A stretch of 64,000 nucleotides of DNA, taken from Mycobacterium sp. GTDB taxonomy: Bacteria > Actinomycetota > Actinomycetes > Mycobacteriales > Mycobacteriaceae. The stretch is from contig NZ_PKEK01000048.1 of the NCBI RefSeq assembly GCF_002863225.1, forward strand, positions 105,230 through 169,229, read 5' to 3'. A model generated the notes under the pieces. That model was not told where the DNA came from and ran no database searches. It saw only the letters and a program-made list of their open reading frames with translations. Made by a program: the position numbers and the translations under genes. Positions 1 to 10,838 of this stretch are shown here, piece by piece (within the stretch, counting starts at the first letter, position 1; the number at the start of each line of letters is the position of its first letter).

Positions 1-842
1 CCGTCGCGCCGGTGCCGTACCTGACCAGCGCGGTGGTGGCCACGGTGGCGCTGCTTCAGTCGGGGGACACCGCGACGGTCAAAGACCTTGCAGCAGGCGC
101 GCTCACCGCCGCGTTGGCGGTGCCGCTGTCCGCCACGCCAGGTGACGCGATCACCGGGGTGAGCCCGGGCATCACCGGCCGAGTCGCCAGCGTCGCCGGC
201 GCCCTCGAGGCCGACTTGCTGCTGGTTCCGGTCGCCGGACCCGACGGCGTGGAGTTGCACACCGTCGCCCGCGATGCGGCAGGGGTGAGGGTGACACCGG
301 TCCTGAGCCTGGACATGACGAGACCACTCGCCGATGTCGAGTTCACCGACGCCGCCTCGACACGTGTCGGCGCGGGATCGGCTGAGGCGGCGATTTCCGC
401 CGCGTTGGAAACTGGTGCGGCGCTGCTTGCTTCGGAGCAACTGGGCATCGCGACGTGGTGCTTCGAGACCACGTTGGCCTATGCCAAGCAGCGCAAGCAA
501 TTCGGCCGGGCGATCGGCTCGTATCAGGCCATCAAGCATCGGCTCGCGGATCTGTGGATCGAGGTCAACTCGGCCACAGCGGCGGCCCGCTACGCCGCCG
601 ACACCTGCGCTCGTGAGGATGGCGACGCGGCGATCGCTGCGGCGGTCGCGCAGGCCTATTGCAGCGGCACCGCCGTGCACGCCGCCGAGGAGTGCGTCCA
701 ATTGCACGGTGGCCTGGGCATGACGTGGGAGTATCCCGCGCATCTGTATCTGAAGCGGGCCAAGAGCGATCAGTTGGCGTTCGGCACCGCGTATCGCCAC
801 CGCGCCCGGTTGGCCGGGTTGGTGGATCTTCCGGCGTCGTAG
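1..842 (+). CDS. Acyl-CoA dehydrogenase, 5'-truncated by the window edge
   Basis: C-terminal part (about 279 residues) of a flavin-dependent acyl-CoA dehydrogenase that oxidises acyl-CoA thioesters. The frame is open to the left edge (first full codon at 3), so the real start lies outside. Family enzymes are about 380 aa, so roughly 100 N-terminal residues are missing. The visible part has the helical C-terminal domain with the family motifs around AKQRKQFGRAIGSYQAIKH and LHGGLGMTWEYPAHLYLKRA. The middle domain is diverged and alanine-rich, as in many mycobacterial FadE proteins of the short kind that work as heterodimers. The next gene follows after 10 bp, so the two may be co-transcribed. 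The substrate cannot be told. Confidence 0.9.
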   Translation, partial: VAPVPYLTSAVVATVALLQSGDTATVKDLAAGALTAALAVPLSATPGDAITGVSPGITGRVASVAGALEADLLLVPVAGPDGVELHTVARDAAGVRVTPVLSLDMTRPLADVEFTDAASTRVGAGSAEAAISAALETGAALLASEQLGIATWCFETTLAYAKQRKQFGRAIGSYQAIKHRLADLWIEVNSATAAARYAADTCAREDGDAAIAAAVAQAYCSGTAVHAAEECVQLHGGLGMTWEYPAHLYLKRAKSDQLAFGTAYRHRARLAGLVDLPAS

Positions 843-849
843 GGGATAA

Positions 850-2845
<1,996 letters not shown>

Positions 2846-2870
2846 GGCGGATCAGTATGCGCGCTCTCGC

Positions 2871-3845
2871 TCAGCCGCGTGCCGCGGTGCGGAATCTTTC
2901 GCGATAAGCCTTTGGCGAGACGCCGAGTTGGTCGACGAACACCCGCCGAAGACTCTCGGTGCTGCCGAATCCCGCCACCCGCGCGGTGTCGGCGACGCTG
3001 TGGCCGGCATCGAGCGCGGCACGCGCGGCGTCGATGCGCACGGTTTCGACGTAGCGGGCCGGTGTCGTCCCGAGCTCGGACTGAAACAACCGAGTCAGTT
3101 GCCGCGTACTCAGTGACGCCAGTGCGGCAAGACTGTTCACGCTGTGGTCGGCCGCGGGAGAGGCTGAGATGGCATCGGTCACTTTGCGCAGCGGGGACTG
3201 CGGCGGGACGGCGGACTCGACCAGTACCGAGAATTGCGACTGGCCACCCGCTCGCTTGAGATAGACGACCAACCACCGGGCGACGGAGCGGACCAGTTCG
3301 ACGCCGTAGTCCATCTCGACCATCGCCAGGGCCAGGTCGATGCCCGCTGAGATCCCGGCCGAGGTGTAGACGTCACCGTCGCGGACAAAGATCGCGTCCG
3401 GTTCGACCGTCACGTCGGGGAACGCCCGCGCGAACAAGGGGACGTCATGCCAGTGGGTGGTGGCGCGCCGGCCATCGAGAAGCCCGGCCTGGGCCAGGAT
3501 GAACGATCCGGTGCAGATCGAGGCAAGCCGTCGAGTTCTTCCGGCGATGGCTGTGACCGCCTCGACGAGCTCCGGATCGATGGGCCGTCGCGGCAGGTTG
3601 TCGCTGCCGGTCACCATCACGGTGTCGGCCGCCTCGATCGACCCGATTGCTGATGTGACGCCCAATCGCGTCCCAATCGATGTGGTGACGTCACGACCAC
3701 CGACCGATGCGAACACCAGCCGATAGTCAGCGCCGAATCGATTGGCTTCGGCGAAGACCTCACCCGCTCCAGCCACATCGAGCATCGTCACGTCGTCGAA
3801 CACGACGATGACCACCACGCGCGACTGCGCTTCGGATTCAGCCAC
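2871..3845 (-). CDS. GlxA-family transcriptional regulator (DJ-1/PfpI domain + AraC HTH)
   Basis: 324-aa regulator. Residues about 10-180 form a DJ-1/PfpI (class I glutamine amidotransferase-like) sensor domain with Cys111 in the elbow motif SICTGSF. Residues about 215-324 form an AraC-type double helix-turn-helix (LASLSTRQLTRLFQSELGTT; ARVAGFGSTESLRRVFVDQLG). I chose the GTG at 3845 because the DJ-1 strand begins nine codons later; the open frame further upstream lacks domain character. It is divergent from the HD-domain gene at 3948, about 100 bp away, and probably controls it and/or itself. Confidence 0.9.
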   Translation of the reverse strand: MAESEAQSRVVVIVVFDDVTMLDVAGAGEVFAEANRFGADYRLVFASVGGRDVTTSIGTRLGVTSAIGSIEAADTVMVTGSDNLPRRPIDPELVEAVTAIAGRTRRLASICTGSFILAQAGLLDGRRATTHWHDVPLFARAFPDVTVEPDAIFVRDGDVYTSAGISAGIDLALAMVEMDYGVELVRSVARWLVVYLKRAGGQSQFSVLVESAVPPQSPLRKVTDAISASPAADHSVNSLAALASLSTRQLTRLFQSELGTTPARYVETVRIDAARAALDAGHSVADTARVAGFGSTESLRRVFVDQLGVSPKAYRERFRTAARG

Positions 3846-3947
3846 CGACTCATTGTGTCGCAATTCGTGGGAAAGACGGCTGTCAGGACTAGGGCGCGCT
3901 GACCACAGGCCGTCCCACAATGAGTCCACCAGACGAAAGGAACGATC

Positions 3948-4598
3948 ATGGCCGTTGAGTCCATCGACACCGTCGCGGGTATCCGCGTGCCCGACAGCGC
4001 GTTGGCGCGCGAAGTCACCGAGCTCGTTCGCGACGTCGAAGATGAGTTGCTGTTCAACCATTCCCGGCGGGTGTACTTCTTCGGTGCTCTGCAAGGACTG
4101 CGACGCGGGCTGCGGCCCGATCTCGAATTGCTGTACACCGCAGCGATGTTCCACGACCTGGGCCTGACCGAACGCTATCGCTCGTCCAGTGTCCGCTTCG
4201 AGGTCGACGGCGCGAACGCGGCCCGAGACTTCTTGACCTCGCACGGCTTTGACGAAGCCGGCGCCGCGACGGTGTGGCTCGGCATCGCGCTGCACACCAC
4301 TCCTGGCGTGCCCGAATTCCTGGCGCCGGAAGTCGCCTTACTGCAGGCCGGTGTGGAGGTCGACGTGATCGGGGTGGGGCGCGAGCAGTTGGATCCGGAA
4401 GCGCTGGCCGCGGTGACGGCCGCCCACCCGCGCCCGCAGTTCAAGCAGCGCATCCTGGCGGCGTTCAACGACGGTATGAAGCACCGGCCGCTGACCACCT
4501 TCGGCACCATGAACGCCGACGTGCTGGCACGTTTCGATCCCGCGTTCGACCGGGTCGACTTCGTCGACCGGATTCTGCACAACAGCTGGCCGGAGTAA
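3948..4598 (+). CDS. HD-domain hydrolase (cyanamide hydratase-like)
   Basis: 216-aa protein of the HD superfamily of metal-dependent phosphohydrolases and hydratases. Visible ligands: His38 in FNHSRRVYFFG, His69-Asp70 in AAMFHDLGL, and a later His in GIALHTTPG. The NHSRRVYFF pattern resembles fungal and bacterial cyanamide hydratase-like proteins rather than nucleotide phosphodiesterases, so a small nitrile or cyanamide-type substrate is possible but not shown. AAAGGAACG precedes the ATG. Its divergent neighbour is a GlxA-type regulator, a class often placed next to the gene it controls. Confidence 0.85.
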   Translation: MAVESIDTVAGIRVPDSALAREVTELVRDVEDELLFNHSRRVYFFGALQGLRRGLRPDLELLYTAAMFHDLGLTERYRSSSVRFEVDGANAARDFLTSHGFDEAGAATVWLGIALHTTPGVPEFLAPEVALLQAGVEVDVIGVGREQLDPEALAAVTAAHPRPQFKQRILAAFNDGMKHRPLTTFGTMNADVLARFDPAFDRVDFVDRILHNSWPE

Positions 4599-4615
4599 CA
4601 GCAGCCGCCGGGGTG

Positions 4616-5353
4616 CTAACCGAGATTCGCCCCGAAGAAGTCGCGGGTCGTCGTCCAGTGCCGCTCGGCGGCGTCGGCGTCGTAAGCGGCGTTGTCGGGT
4701 ACCGCGTAACCGTGCCCCGCGGCATAGGTCTCGATGGTGTGCTGGACCCCCGCGGCGGTCAGCGCTTTGTCCAGCTGCTCGGCCTGCTCGTCGGTGAACG
4801 AGGCGTCGTTCTCGGCTCCGCCGACGTAAATGGCCGCCTGGATCTTGTCGGCCCGCAGGTGTGGGCTGTCGGCGCCGTCGGTGACCAGTCCGCCGCCGTG
4901 ATACGACGCGGCGGCTGCGACGCGGTCCGGCACCAGCCCGGCGACGGTCAATGCCGCGCGACCGCCCATGCAGTAGCCGGTGATGCCGAACTTCGTGCCG
5001 CTGACTTCGGGCCGGGCCGCGAGGTAGTCGAAGTAGGCGGTCGCGTCGGACGCCCACTTCTCGGCGGTGATGCTGCCGATGAAAGAAAACAATCGCTTGC
5101 GTTCGTTCTCGTCGGAGAACGCGGTCTTCAGGTCGAACGGGGCCCAGTCGCCCTGCCGGTAGTACACGTCGGGCAGCAGCACCGCATAACCGGAATCGGC
5201 CAGGGTTGCGGCCATGTCGACGAAGGTCTGCCGGACGCCGCCGGCGTCGGGGATCATGACGACGCCGGGCCAGGGGCACTCGCCTTCGGGGGTGAACAGG
5301 CGCACGGGCACGGAGCCGTCGGCGGTGGTGACGGTGTCGGTGGTGTTCGGCAT
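4616..5353 (-). CDS. Dienelactone hydrolase family protein
   Basis: 245-aa alpha/beta hydrolase of the dienelactone hydrolase family, corresponding in position to M. tuberculosis Rv2765 beside thyA. The nucleophile is Cys128 in GYCMGG, as in true dienelactone hydrolases; Asp183 (END) and His214 (AGHGYAV) complete the triad. It is divergent from thyA, with a 153-bp gap filled largely by a tandem 48-bp repeat. The reaction is probably hydrolysis of a lactone or ester; the physiological substrate is unknown. Confidence 0.92.
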   Translation of the reverse strand: MPNTTDTVTTADGSVPVRLFTPEGECPWPGVVMIPDAGGVRQTFVDMAATLADSGYAVLLPDVYYRQGDWAPFDLKTAFSDENERKRLFSFIGSITAEKWASDATAYFDYLAARPEVSGTKFGITGYCMGGRAALTVAGLVPDRVAAAASYHGGGLVTDGADSPHLRADKIQAAIYVGGAENDASFTDEQAEQLDKALTAAGVQHTIETYAAGHGYAVPDNAAYDADAAERHWTTTRDFFGANLG

Positions 5354-5390
5354 GCCCTCCGTTCTACTCCCCGCGTCTCGAGGTCATCCC

Positions 5391-5493
5391 ATGGCGTCGA
5401 CCCGCCGCGCCCTGCTTCGCAGCGCTTGCGATCGCCGCGGGTCTGATGGCGTCGACCCGCCGCGCCCTGCTTCGCAGCGCTTGCGATCGCCGC
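5391..5493. repeat. Tandem pair of identical 48-bp intergenic repeats (period 55)
   Basis: The 48 bp at 5391-5438 recur without a mismatch at 5446-5493, separated by a 7-bp spacer (GGGTCTG). Each copy begins ATGGCGTCGACC and contains the short inverted repeat CTGC-TTC-GCAG and the palindrome GCGATCGC. The period of 55 is not a multiple of three, so this is not a coding repeat. The pair fills the divergent dienelactone hydrolase/thyA gap, and copy 2 ends one base before the thyA -10 box. No other copy was noticed in this window; a dispersed intergenic element is the likely explanation. Confidence 0.9.
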
Positions 5494-5499
5494 TACGCT
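5494..5499 (+). promoter_or_regulatory. thyA -10 box, leaderless arrangement
   Basis: TACGCT fits the mycobacterial SigA -10 pattern TANNNT and ends 7 nt before the GTG start at 5507. Transcription would therefore start at or next to the start codon, and no Shine-Dalgarno sequence is present. A 7-bp stem (5488-5494 with 5501-5507) spans the box and the first base of the start codon. Confidence 0.6.
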
Positions 5500-5506
5500 A
5501 AGCGGC

Positions 5507-6307
5507 GTGCCGATTCCCACCCCGTACGAAGACCTCCTGCGGCTGGTGCTCCAGCAGGGCACACCCAAATCCGACCGCACCGGCACCGGCACCCGCAGCC
5601 TGTTCGGGCATCAGATGCGGTTCGACCTGTCCGAGGGCTTCCCGCTGATCACCACCAAGAAGGTGCACCTCAAGTCGGTGGTCTACGAGTTGCTGTGGTT
5701 CTTGCGCGGCGAATCCAACGTGAGCTGGTTGCACGAGCACGGGGTTTCCATCTGGGATGAATGGGCCAGCGACACAGGCGATCTCGGCCCGGTGTACGGG
5801 GTGCAGTGGAGATCGTGGCCGACACCGTCCGGAGAGCACGTCGACCAGATCACCGCGGCTGTGGATCTGCTCAAGAACGACCCGGACTCCCGACGCATCA
5901 TCGTCTCGGCCTGGAACGTCGGTGAAATTCCTCAGATGGCGCTGGCCCCATGCCACGCGCTGTTCCAGTTCTACGTCGCCGACGGTCGGCTCAGCTGCCA
6001 GCTCTACCAGCGCAGCGCCGACCTGTTTCTCGGCGTGCCCTTCAACATCGCCAGCTACGCGCTGCTGACACACATGATGGCCGCACAGGCCGGTCTGGAT
6101 GTCGGTGACTTCGTCTGGACCGGCGGCGACTGCCACATCTACGACAACCACGTCGAGCAGGTCACCGAGCAGCTCAGTCGCGAGGCCCGGCCCTATCCGA
6201 AGCTGCTTCTCGCGCAACGCGACTCGATCTTCGACTACCGCTACGACGACGTCGTGGTCGAGGGCTACAACCCGCATCCGGCGATCAAAGCGCCGGTCGC
6301 TGTATGA
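5507..6307 (+). CDS. thyA: Thymidylate synthase ThyA
   Basis: Classical folate-dependent thymidylate synthase: dUMP plus methylene-tetrahydrofolate gives dTMP plus dihydrofolate. 266 aa, full length. The nucleophile is Cys149 in [12 protein letters not shown]; the dUMP-binding arginines ([24 protein letters not shown]) and the C-terminal IKAPVAV are present. The GTG start is probably used leaderless. The ATG of dfrA overlaps its stop codon (ATGA), so the dihydrofolate it makes is recycled by the co-translated next gene. A second, unrelated synthase (thyX) lies about 11.5 kb downstream, as in M. tuberculosis. Confidence 0.98.
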   Translation: MPIPTPYEDLLRLVLQQGTPKSDRTGTGTRSLFGHQMRFDLSEGFPLITTKKVHLKSVVYELLWFLRGESNVSWLHEHGVSIWDEWASDTGDLGPVYGVQWRSWPTPSGEHVDQITAAVDLLKNDPDSRRIIVSAWNVGEIPQMALAPCHALFQFYVADGRLSCQLYQRSADLFLGVPFNIASYALLTHMMAAQAGLDVGDFVWTGGDCHIYDNHVEQVTEQLSREARPYPKLLLAQRDSIFDYRYDDVVVEGYNPHPAIKAPVAV

Positions 6308-6789
6308 GTGACCTGGGTCTGATCTGGGCGCAGTCGACGTCGGGGGTCATCGGGCGGGACGGCGACATCCCGTGGCAGGTGCCGGAGGACCTGATCCGCT
6401 TCAAAGAGGTCACCCTCGGCCACACCGTGGTGATGGGCCGCCTGACCTGGGATTCGCTCCCGCCGAGATTTCGGCCGCTACCGGGCCGCAAGAACGTCGT
6501 TCTGACCCGCCAGCAGGACTTCGTGGCCGAAGGCGCGACGGTTGTGCACCGCCTGGACGACGCGCTGGCCGACCCGGACACCTGGGTGATCGGTGGGGCG
6601 CAGATCTACACTTTGGCGCTGCCGCAGGCCGCCCGGTGCGAGGTCACCGAAATCGATCTCGACCTGCCCCGGGACGACGGGGATGCCGTCGCGCCGGTGC
6701 TCGACGAGCGCTGGATCGGAACGGCCGGAGAGTGGCACACCAGCCGCGCCGGCGTGCGTTACCGGTTTCACACCTACCACCGCTCCTGA
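6304..6789 (+). CDS. dfrA: Dihydrofolate reductase
   Basis: 161-aa NADPH-dependent dihydrofolate reductase that regenerates tetrahydrofolate consumed by ThyA; target of trimethoprim-type drugs. Landmarks: [19 protein letters not shown] with the substrate-binding acidic residue in PEDLIRFK, the NADPH motif [12 protein letters not shown], and [12 protein letters not shown]. Length matches the family (about 159 aa). Start and thyA stop overlap by 4 bp, indicating translational coupling. Also called folA. Confidence 0.98.
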   Translation: MSDLGLIWAQSTSGVIGRDGDIPWQVPEDLIRFKEVTLGHTVVMGRLTWDSLPPRFRPLPGRKNVVLTRQQDFVAEGATVVHRLDDALADPDTWVIGGAQIYTLALPQAARCEVTEIDLDLPRDDGDAVAPVLDERWIGTAGEWHTSRAGVRYRFHTYHRS

Positions 6790-6872
6790 CCTGCACCGGA
6801 AGGTCCGCCTGACATACTCGTCGGGTTAGTCACAAACGGTCTTCGTGGCGTCTCGACAAGGGGGTATTGGCA

Positions 6873-7565
6873 TTGACAACCGAATCCACGCAGATGTTCA
6901 CCCGCACATTCCGGGGTTACAACCCGTCCGCCGTCGATGCTCACATCGAGGTGCTGACCACCAAACAACAGTTCCTGCTCAACGACGTCGAGAGCTTGCG
7001 AGCCAGGCTCAAGGACTCCGGCGACGAGGCGGACGCGTTGCGCAAGGAAGTGGATGTCTTGACGGACACCTCATCCTCGCCGCATGCGTTGCAGGAGCGG
7101 ATGGCGAAGATGCTGCGTCAGGCGGTCGACGACGTCTCCGAGATGAGGGCCGAGGCGGAATCCGAGGCCGCGTCGCTGGTCGCGGCCGCCGAAGCTGAGA
7201 TCCAGGCCACGCAGCAAAGGCACAAGGACGAGTTGGCGGAACTCGCCGTGCAGAAGAAAGCGCTGGAAGCCGAGTACGTCGAGGCCAAGGAATTGCTCGA
7301 GGCCGAAGTGGCGAGCATGCGCGCCGATGCCGAAGAAGAACGCGAGCAATTGCTGGCCGACGCCAAGCTGGAAGCCGACCACTACCGCGAGCAGGCGAAG
7401 GCGGAGGTTGACGAGGCCAGTCGGCAACGGCTGAAGGTCTTGGAGCAATTGATGGGCGTCTACCGCGACCTGGAAGCCGTCCCAGCGGCATTGCAATCCG
7501 CGTATCAGGAAATCAAGAATCCATCGGAGTCAGGCGCCGTGGCTAGTGGCAACTCGGTCCGTTGA
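6873..7565 (+). CDS. DivIVA-like coiled-coil protein
   Basis: About 230 aa. The N-terminal segment FTRTFRGYNPSAVDAHIEVL resembles the DivIVA/Wag31 membrane-targeting and dimerisation domain. It is followed by a long acidic heptad coiled coil (about residues 60-205, rich in EAE, EAKELLEAE and AEEEREQLL). Such proteins mark curved membrane or cell poles and scaffold growth machinery; a structural role is inferred. I prefer the TTG at 6873, 8 nt after AAGGGGG (6858-6864); a TTG at 6867 is in frame but only 2 nt away. The 3' end overlaps the YcaQ-like gene by 20 bp. Confidence 0.82.
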   Translation: MTTESTQMFTRTFRGYNPSAVDAHIEVLTTKQQFLLNDVESLRARLKDSGDEADALRKEVDVLTDTSSSPHALQERMAKMLRQAVDDVSEMRAEAESEAASLVAAAEAEIQATQQRHKDELAELAVQKKALEAEYVEAKELLEAEVASMRADAEEEREQLLADAKLEADHYREQAKAEVDEASRQRLKVLEQLMGVYRDLEAVPAALQSAYQEIKNPSESGAVASGNSVR

Positions 7566-8775
7566 GTTATCCGCTGCACAAGCTCGACGGATAGCTGTTG
7601 CGGCTCAAGGATTTCACGAACCCAAACCGCAAGCGGCAGTCACCCGCGCGCACCTGCGCCGGCTGATCTCCCGCATTCAGGTGCTGCAGTTGGACTCCGT
7701 GTCGGTTGCGGTGCGGGCCCACTACGCGCCGGTGTTCAGCCGGCTCGGGCCCTACGATCGCGACGTGCTCGACCGCGCGGCATGGGCGCACAGCGCGCGT
7801 TCGCCGCGGTTGCTGGTCGAATATTGGGCGCACGAGGCCGCGTTGATGGCCGTCGACGACTGGCCGTTGATGCGTTGGCGGATGGGCCAATACCGGCACG
7901 GCCGCTGGGGAACTCGCATCGTCAAAGCGAATCCGAAGCTCGCCGACAGAATAGTGGCCGCCGTCGACGAATTGGGGCCGAGCACCGCGGGGCAGATCGA
8001 GGCGCACCTGTCCACCGCGCCCCGCGGCCCCCGGGGAGATTGGTGGGGGAGTCGCAGCGACACCAAGTGGGTGGCCGAGGCGTTGTTCGCCGCCGGCACG
8101 CTCACCACGGCGACCCGGGTCGGTTTCGCCCGGCACTACGACCTGGCCGAAAAGGTCTTGCCGGCCGAGGTGGTGGCCCGCCAGGTGGACGAGAGCGAGG
8201 CCGTGCGCGAACTCGTGCTCCGGGCCGCCGGCGCGCTCGGGGTCGCGACCGAGCCCGACCTCCGTGACTATTTCCGGCTGGCTCCGAGCCAATCGAAACC
8301 TGCGGTGGCGCAGTTGGTCGCCGACGGCGAACTCGAGCAGGTCAATGTCGATGGATGGCCGGTGCCAGCGTATCTCAGTGTGGGACAGACCATTCCACGG
8401 CAGAACCGTGGCACTGCACTGCTGTGCCCGTTCGACCCGCTGATCTTCTTCCGTCCGCGCGTAGAGCGATTGTTCGGGTTCCACTACCGCATCGAGATCT
8501 ATACGCCGGCCGGCAAGCGTCAATACGGCTATTACGTGTGGCCGTTCCTGCTCGACGGTGAATTGGTCGGACGGGTCGATCTGAAGGCCGACCGCTCGGC
8601 GGACACATTGCACGTGCTGGGCGCCTTTGTCGAAGAAGGTCAGGCGCCTGCGCGGGTGGCGGAGGCGTTGGCGCCGGAGCTGCAGACTATGGCAGGCTGG
8701 CTGGGTCTGGCGGGCGTGACGGTCGGCCGCCGTGGCGATCTGGCCGCGGCGTTGCGGTCGGCTCAGGGTAGATAG
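7546..8775 (+). CDS. YcaQ/AlkX-type winged-helix DNA glycosylase-like protein
   Basis: 409-aa protein of the HTH_42 (DUF1006) family. The family includes E. coli YcaQ and Streptomyces AlkZ, glycosylases that unhook alkylated bases and interstrand crosslinks. The Q-hydrophobic-D variant (Gln48-Leu49-Asp50, in VLQLDSVSV) characteristic of the YcaQ/AlkX branch is visible, followed by RAHYAPVFSRLGPYD and the C-terminal FDPLIFFRPRVERLFGFHYRIEIY segment. GTG start, overlapping the upstream coiled-coil gene by 20 bp, so the two are likely translated together. Role in DNA repair is family knowledge; lesion specificity is unknown. Confidence 0.85.
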   Translation: MATRSVELSAAQARRIAVAAQGFHEPKPQAAVTRAHLRRLISRIQVLQLDSVSVAVRAHYAPVFSRLGPYDRDVLDRAAWAHSARSPRLLVEYWAHEAALMAVDDWPLMRWRMGQYRHGRWGTRIVKANPKLADRIVAAVDELGPSTAGQIEAHLSTAPRGPRGDWWGSRSDTKWVAEALFAAGTLTTATRVGFARHYDLAEKVLPAEVVARQVDESEAVRELVLRAAGALGVATEPDLRDYFRLAPSQSKPAVAQLVADGELEQVNVDGWPVPAYLSVGQTIPRQNRGTALLCPFDPLIFFRPRVERLFGFHYRIEIYTPAGKRQYGYYVWPFLLDGELVGRVDLKADRSADTLHVLGAFVEEGQAPARVAEALAPELQTMAGWLGLAGVTVGRRGDLAAALRSAQGR

Positions 8776-10838
8776 ATACCGCGGATGCGGTGGAAGCGGT
8801 GCCGCCGGAGCAGGGCGTTGGCCGCGATCAGCCCCGACATCACCGCTGCTTCGATGCAGCCGGCGTTCATGGCGCAGTCTGTCCAGTCGCCGGCCAGAAC
8901 CAGGTTGTCGTAACCGCTTTCGTCAGGCCGCAGCCGGTACCGCTCGGTGCCGGGGACCGATTGCACGTAGCGGTCTGATGGGTCGACGTTGACGCTGACG
9001 TGTTGGCTGTCCAGCGCCGCGCGACCCCGTTCGCCGTTGACGCCGCTGAGCAGATGCCAGTCGAAACCGTTGTCGTCGAACGCATTCGGGAAGAATGGCC
9101 GAAGGTTCCGGTCGACGAACGCGGCAGCGTCGTCGCGTACCTGATTGTCGTATCTCTGCAAGTAGCCGGCTCCCGAATCGCTCGTCGGCCACGCCGCGTT
9201 CATCGTGCCACAGAAATAGGCGACGGTGCCCGGGCGGTCATGTTCCGGCCAATCCTCACTCCACAGCGTCTGCGGCATCGAAGCCCATGTTTCGAACGGC
9301 CGCAGGTAGGCGCTGATCGTCACAGCCGGCTCGTGCCAGCCCAGCGTGGGTTCGTCCGGGCGAAGCCAGAGCTGAAACGCGTGAGTGGCAACGGTGCGTA
9401 CGCGTGACGTCATCTCCTGCCAGTCGGTGCGGTCCTCGATCAACTCACCGGCGACGATCGGCAGCATGCCCACCGAGACCGCGAGCACCACGTGGTCGAA
9501 ATCGACACCACGGCGCAGGATTCGGGTCTCGGCATCGTTGGCTTCCGACCAGTAGGTCTCCAGTGCGTGCCAGCCACCACCGGGCGTCTGCTCCCCGGAC
9601 AGCTGTTCGGTCAGGGGAGTGCTCGGAAACACCGGCAGCCCATGGACTTTGGTCAGCGGCTCGTAGGCCTGGTGCCCGTCGGCGAGGTGGACCTGGCGAC
9701 CCATGGTGATCGAGTCGATCGCCAGCCGGTGGTCGTCGAGGTGCAGCGCGTCGAGGCGGTGGAAGAATTCGAATTCCACGCCGCGTTGCCGCAACGCTTG
9801 GTATAGCGGCGCGACCACGATGTCGCCCATACCGGCGGTCATCTTCCAGAAGATGGCGCCCTTGTATTGGAACAACGCCAGCGCGGTCAAGAAGATCGCC
9901 TGTCCCGCACCGAAAGCCGGTCGCTGCGGGTCGGCATCTTCGTAGGCGAACACCAAGTCGTACAGGCCGCGCACCAGCGCGAAATCGAGGACGTCGGGAT
10001 GCGCCCCGTGGCGCAGAAGCCATGCGTTGTAATCCTCGTCGTTGATCGCTCGGAAGCCGCGGGGATCGGTCACCAGGTTGTCGGAAAGAATCCCGCGGAT
10101 TACCGCGACCATCATTGACAGCAGTTGCCAAGACCGCCGGTGGTCCGGGCGCCGCTCGCAATCGAGCGCCTCGCGGGTTGCATCGACCGCATTGTCGATC
10201 ATCGCGCTCAACGACGGCCTGGCCGCGTCCGGGTCGGCGAGTGCCATCAGGGCGGCCGCCGCGGCGCACTGGACGGCGTCGACCCACCGCGACACCGGCG
10301 CAGGTTCGGCTGACGTGGACAGTTCCAAGCCGATAGGCGCTGCACTGCGCTGAGATTCGGCGAAATCGCGCACCAGTTGCACCGCCCGACGGGTGAACTC
10401 GAAAACGGTCATCTCGCGCCCGGTGGCATCTGGTTCCCCCGGCAGGCCGTCGTTGCGGGTGAACGTCCCCAACCACATCAGCCAGTCGTTGCCGAACCGA
10501 TCCGCCAGCCCCAGGTTGTCCCCGGGAATGAGGGCCTGATCCCACGTTTTGATCGGTGCGGTCGGATCGGTTGTTGCACGGTCGATTTCGCCATAACACT
10601 CGCGGAGCATGCCAAAGGCATTCTCGTAGTAGCCCAGCCAGATATGCAGACCGTGTTCTTCGATACGGCCGTTCGGGCCACGGCTGGATGCGCCTTTCCC
10701 GCCGAGCCGCCAGCCACGCTGATAGACAGTGATGGAGTCGAAACGGTCACGCCATCCGGGTTCACTGAGCCGCCAGGCCGTGCTCAGTCCAGCCATGCCG
10801 CCTCCGATGATGGCGACCTTGCCTCCGGGCCGGCTCAC
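8763..10838 (-). CDS. FAD-dependent phytoene desaturase/amine oxidase-like oxidoreductase
   Basis: 691-aa flavoprotein. The N-terminal Rossmann motif KVAIIGGGMAGLSTAWRL binds FAD. It is followed by GWRLGGKGASSRGPNGRIEEHGLH, the segment typical of phytoene desaturase, hydroxysqualene dehydroxylase and amine oxidases. The C-terminal flavin clamp is LVLAGDWTDCAMNAGCIEAAVMSGLIAANALL. It is longer than carotenoid desaturases (about 500 aa), with extra helical sequence in the middle. The GTG at 10838 overlaps the upstream stop (GTGA), so I chose it over a start 12 codons earlier. Last gene of the leftward accessory operon. Because a polyprenyl synthase lies in the divergent operon, oxidation of an isoprenoid is inferred, not shown. 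The 3' end overlaps the YcaQ-like gene by 13 bp. Confidence 0.85.
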   Translation of the reverse strand: MSRPGGKVAIIGGGMAGLSTAWRLSEPGWRDRFDSITVYQRGWRLGGKGASSRGPNGRIEEHGLHIWLGYYENAFGMLRECYGEIDRATTDPTAPIKTWDQALIPGDNLGLADRFGNDWLMWLGTFTRNDGLPGEPDATGREMTVFEFTRRAVQLVRDFAESQRSAAPIGLELSTSAEPAPVSRWVDAVQCAAAAALMALADPDAARPSLSAMIDNAVDATREALDCERRPDHRRSWQLLSMMVAVIRGILSDNLVTDPRGFRAINDEDYNAWLLRHGAHPDVLDFALVRGLYDLVFAYEDADPQRPAFGAGQAIFLTALALFQYKGAIFWKMTAGMGDIVVAPLYQALRQRGVEFEFFHRLDALHLDDHRLAIDSITMGRQVHLADGHQAYEPLTKVHGLPVFPSTPLTEQLSGEQTPGGGWHALETYWSEANDAETRILRRGVDFDHVVLAVSVGMLPIVAGELIEDRTDWQEMTSRVRTVATHAFQLWLRPDEPTLGWHEPAVTISAYLRPFETWASMPQTLWSEDWPEHDRPGTVAYFCGTMNAAWPTSDSGAGYLQRYDNQVRDDAAAFVDRNLRPFFPNAFDDNGFDWHLLSGVNGERGRAALDSQHVSVNVDPSDRYVQSVPGTERYRLRPDESGYDNLVLAGDWTDCAMNAGCIEAAVMSGLIAANALLRRHRFHRIRGIYLP

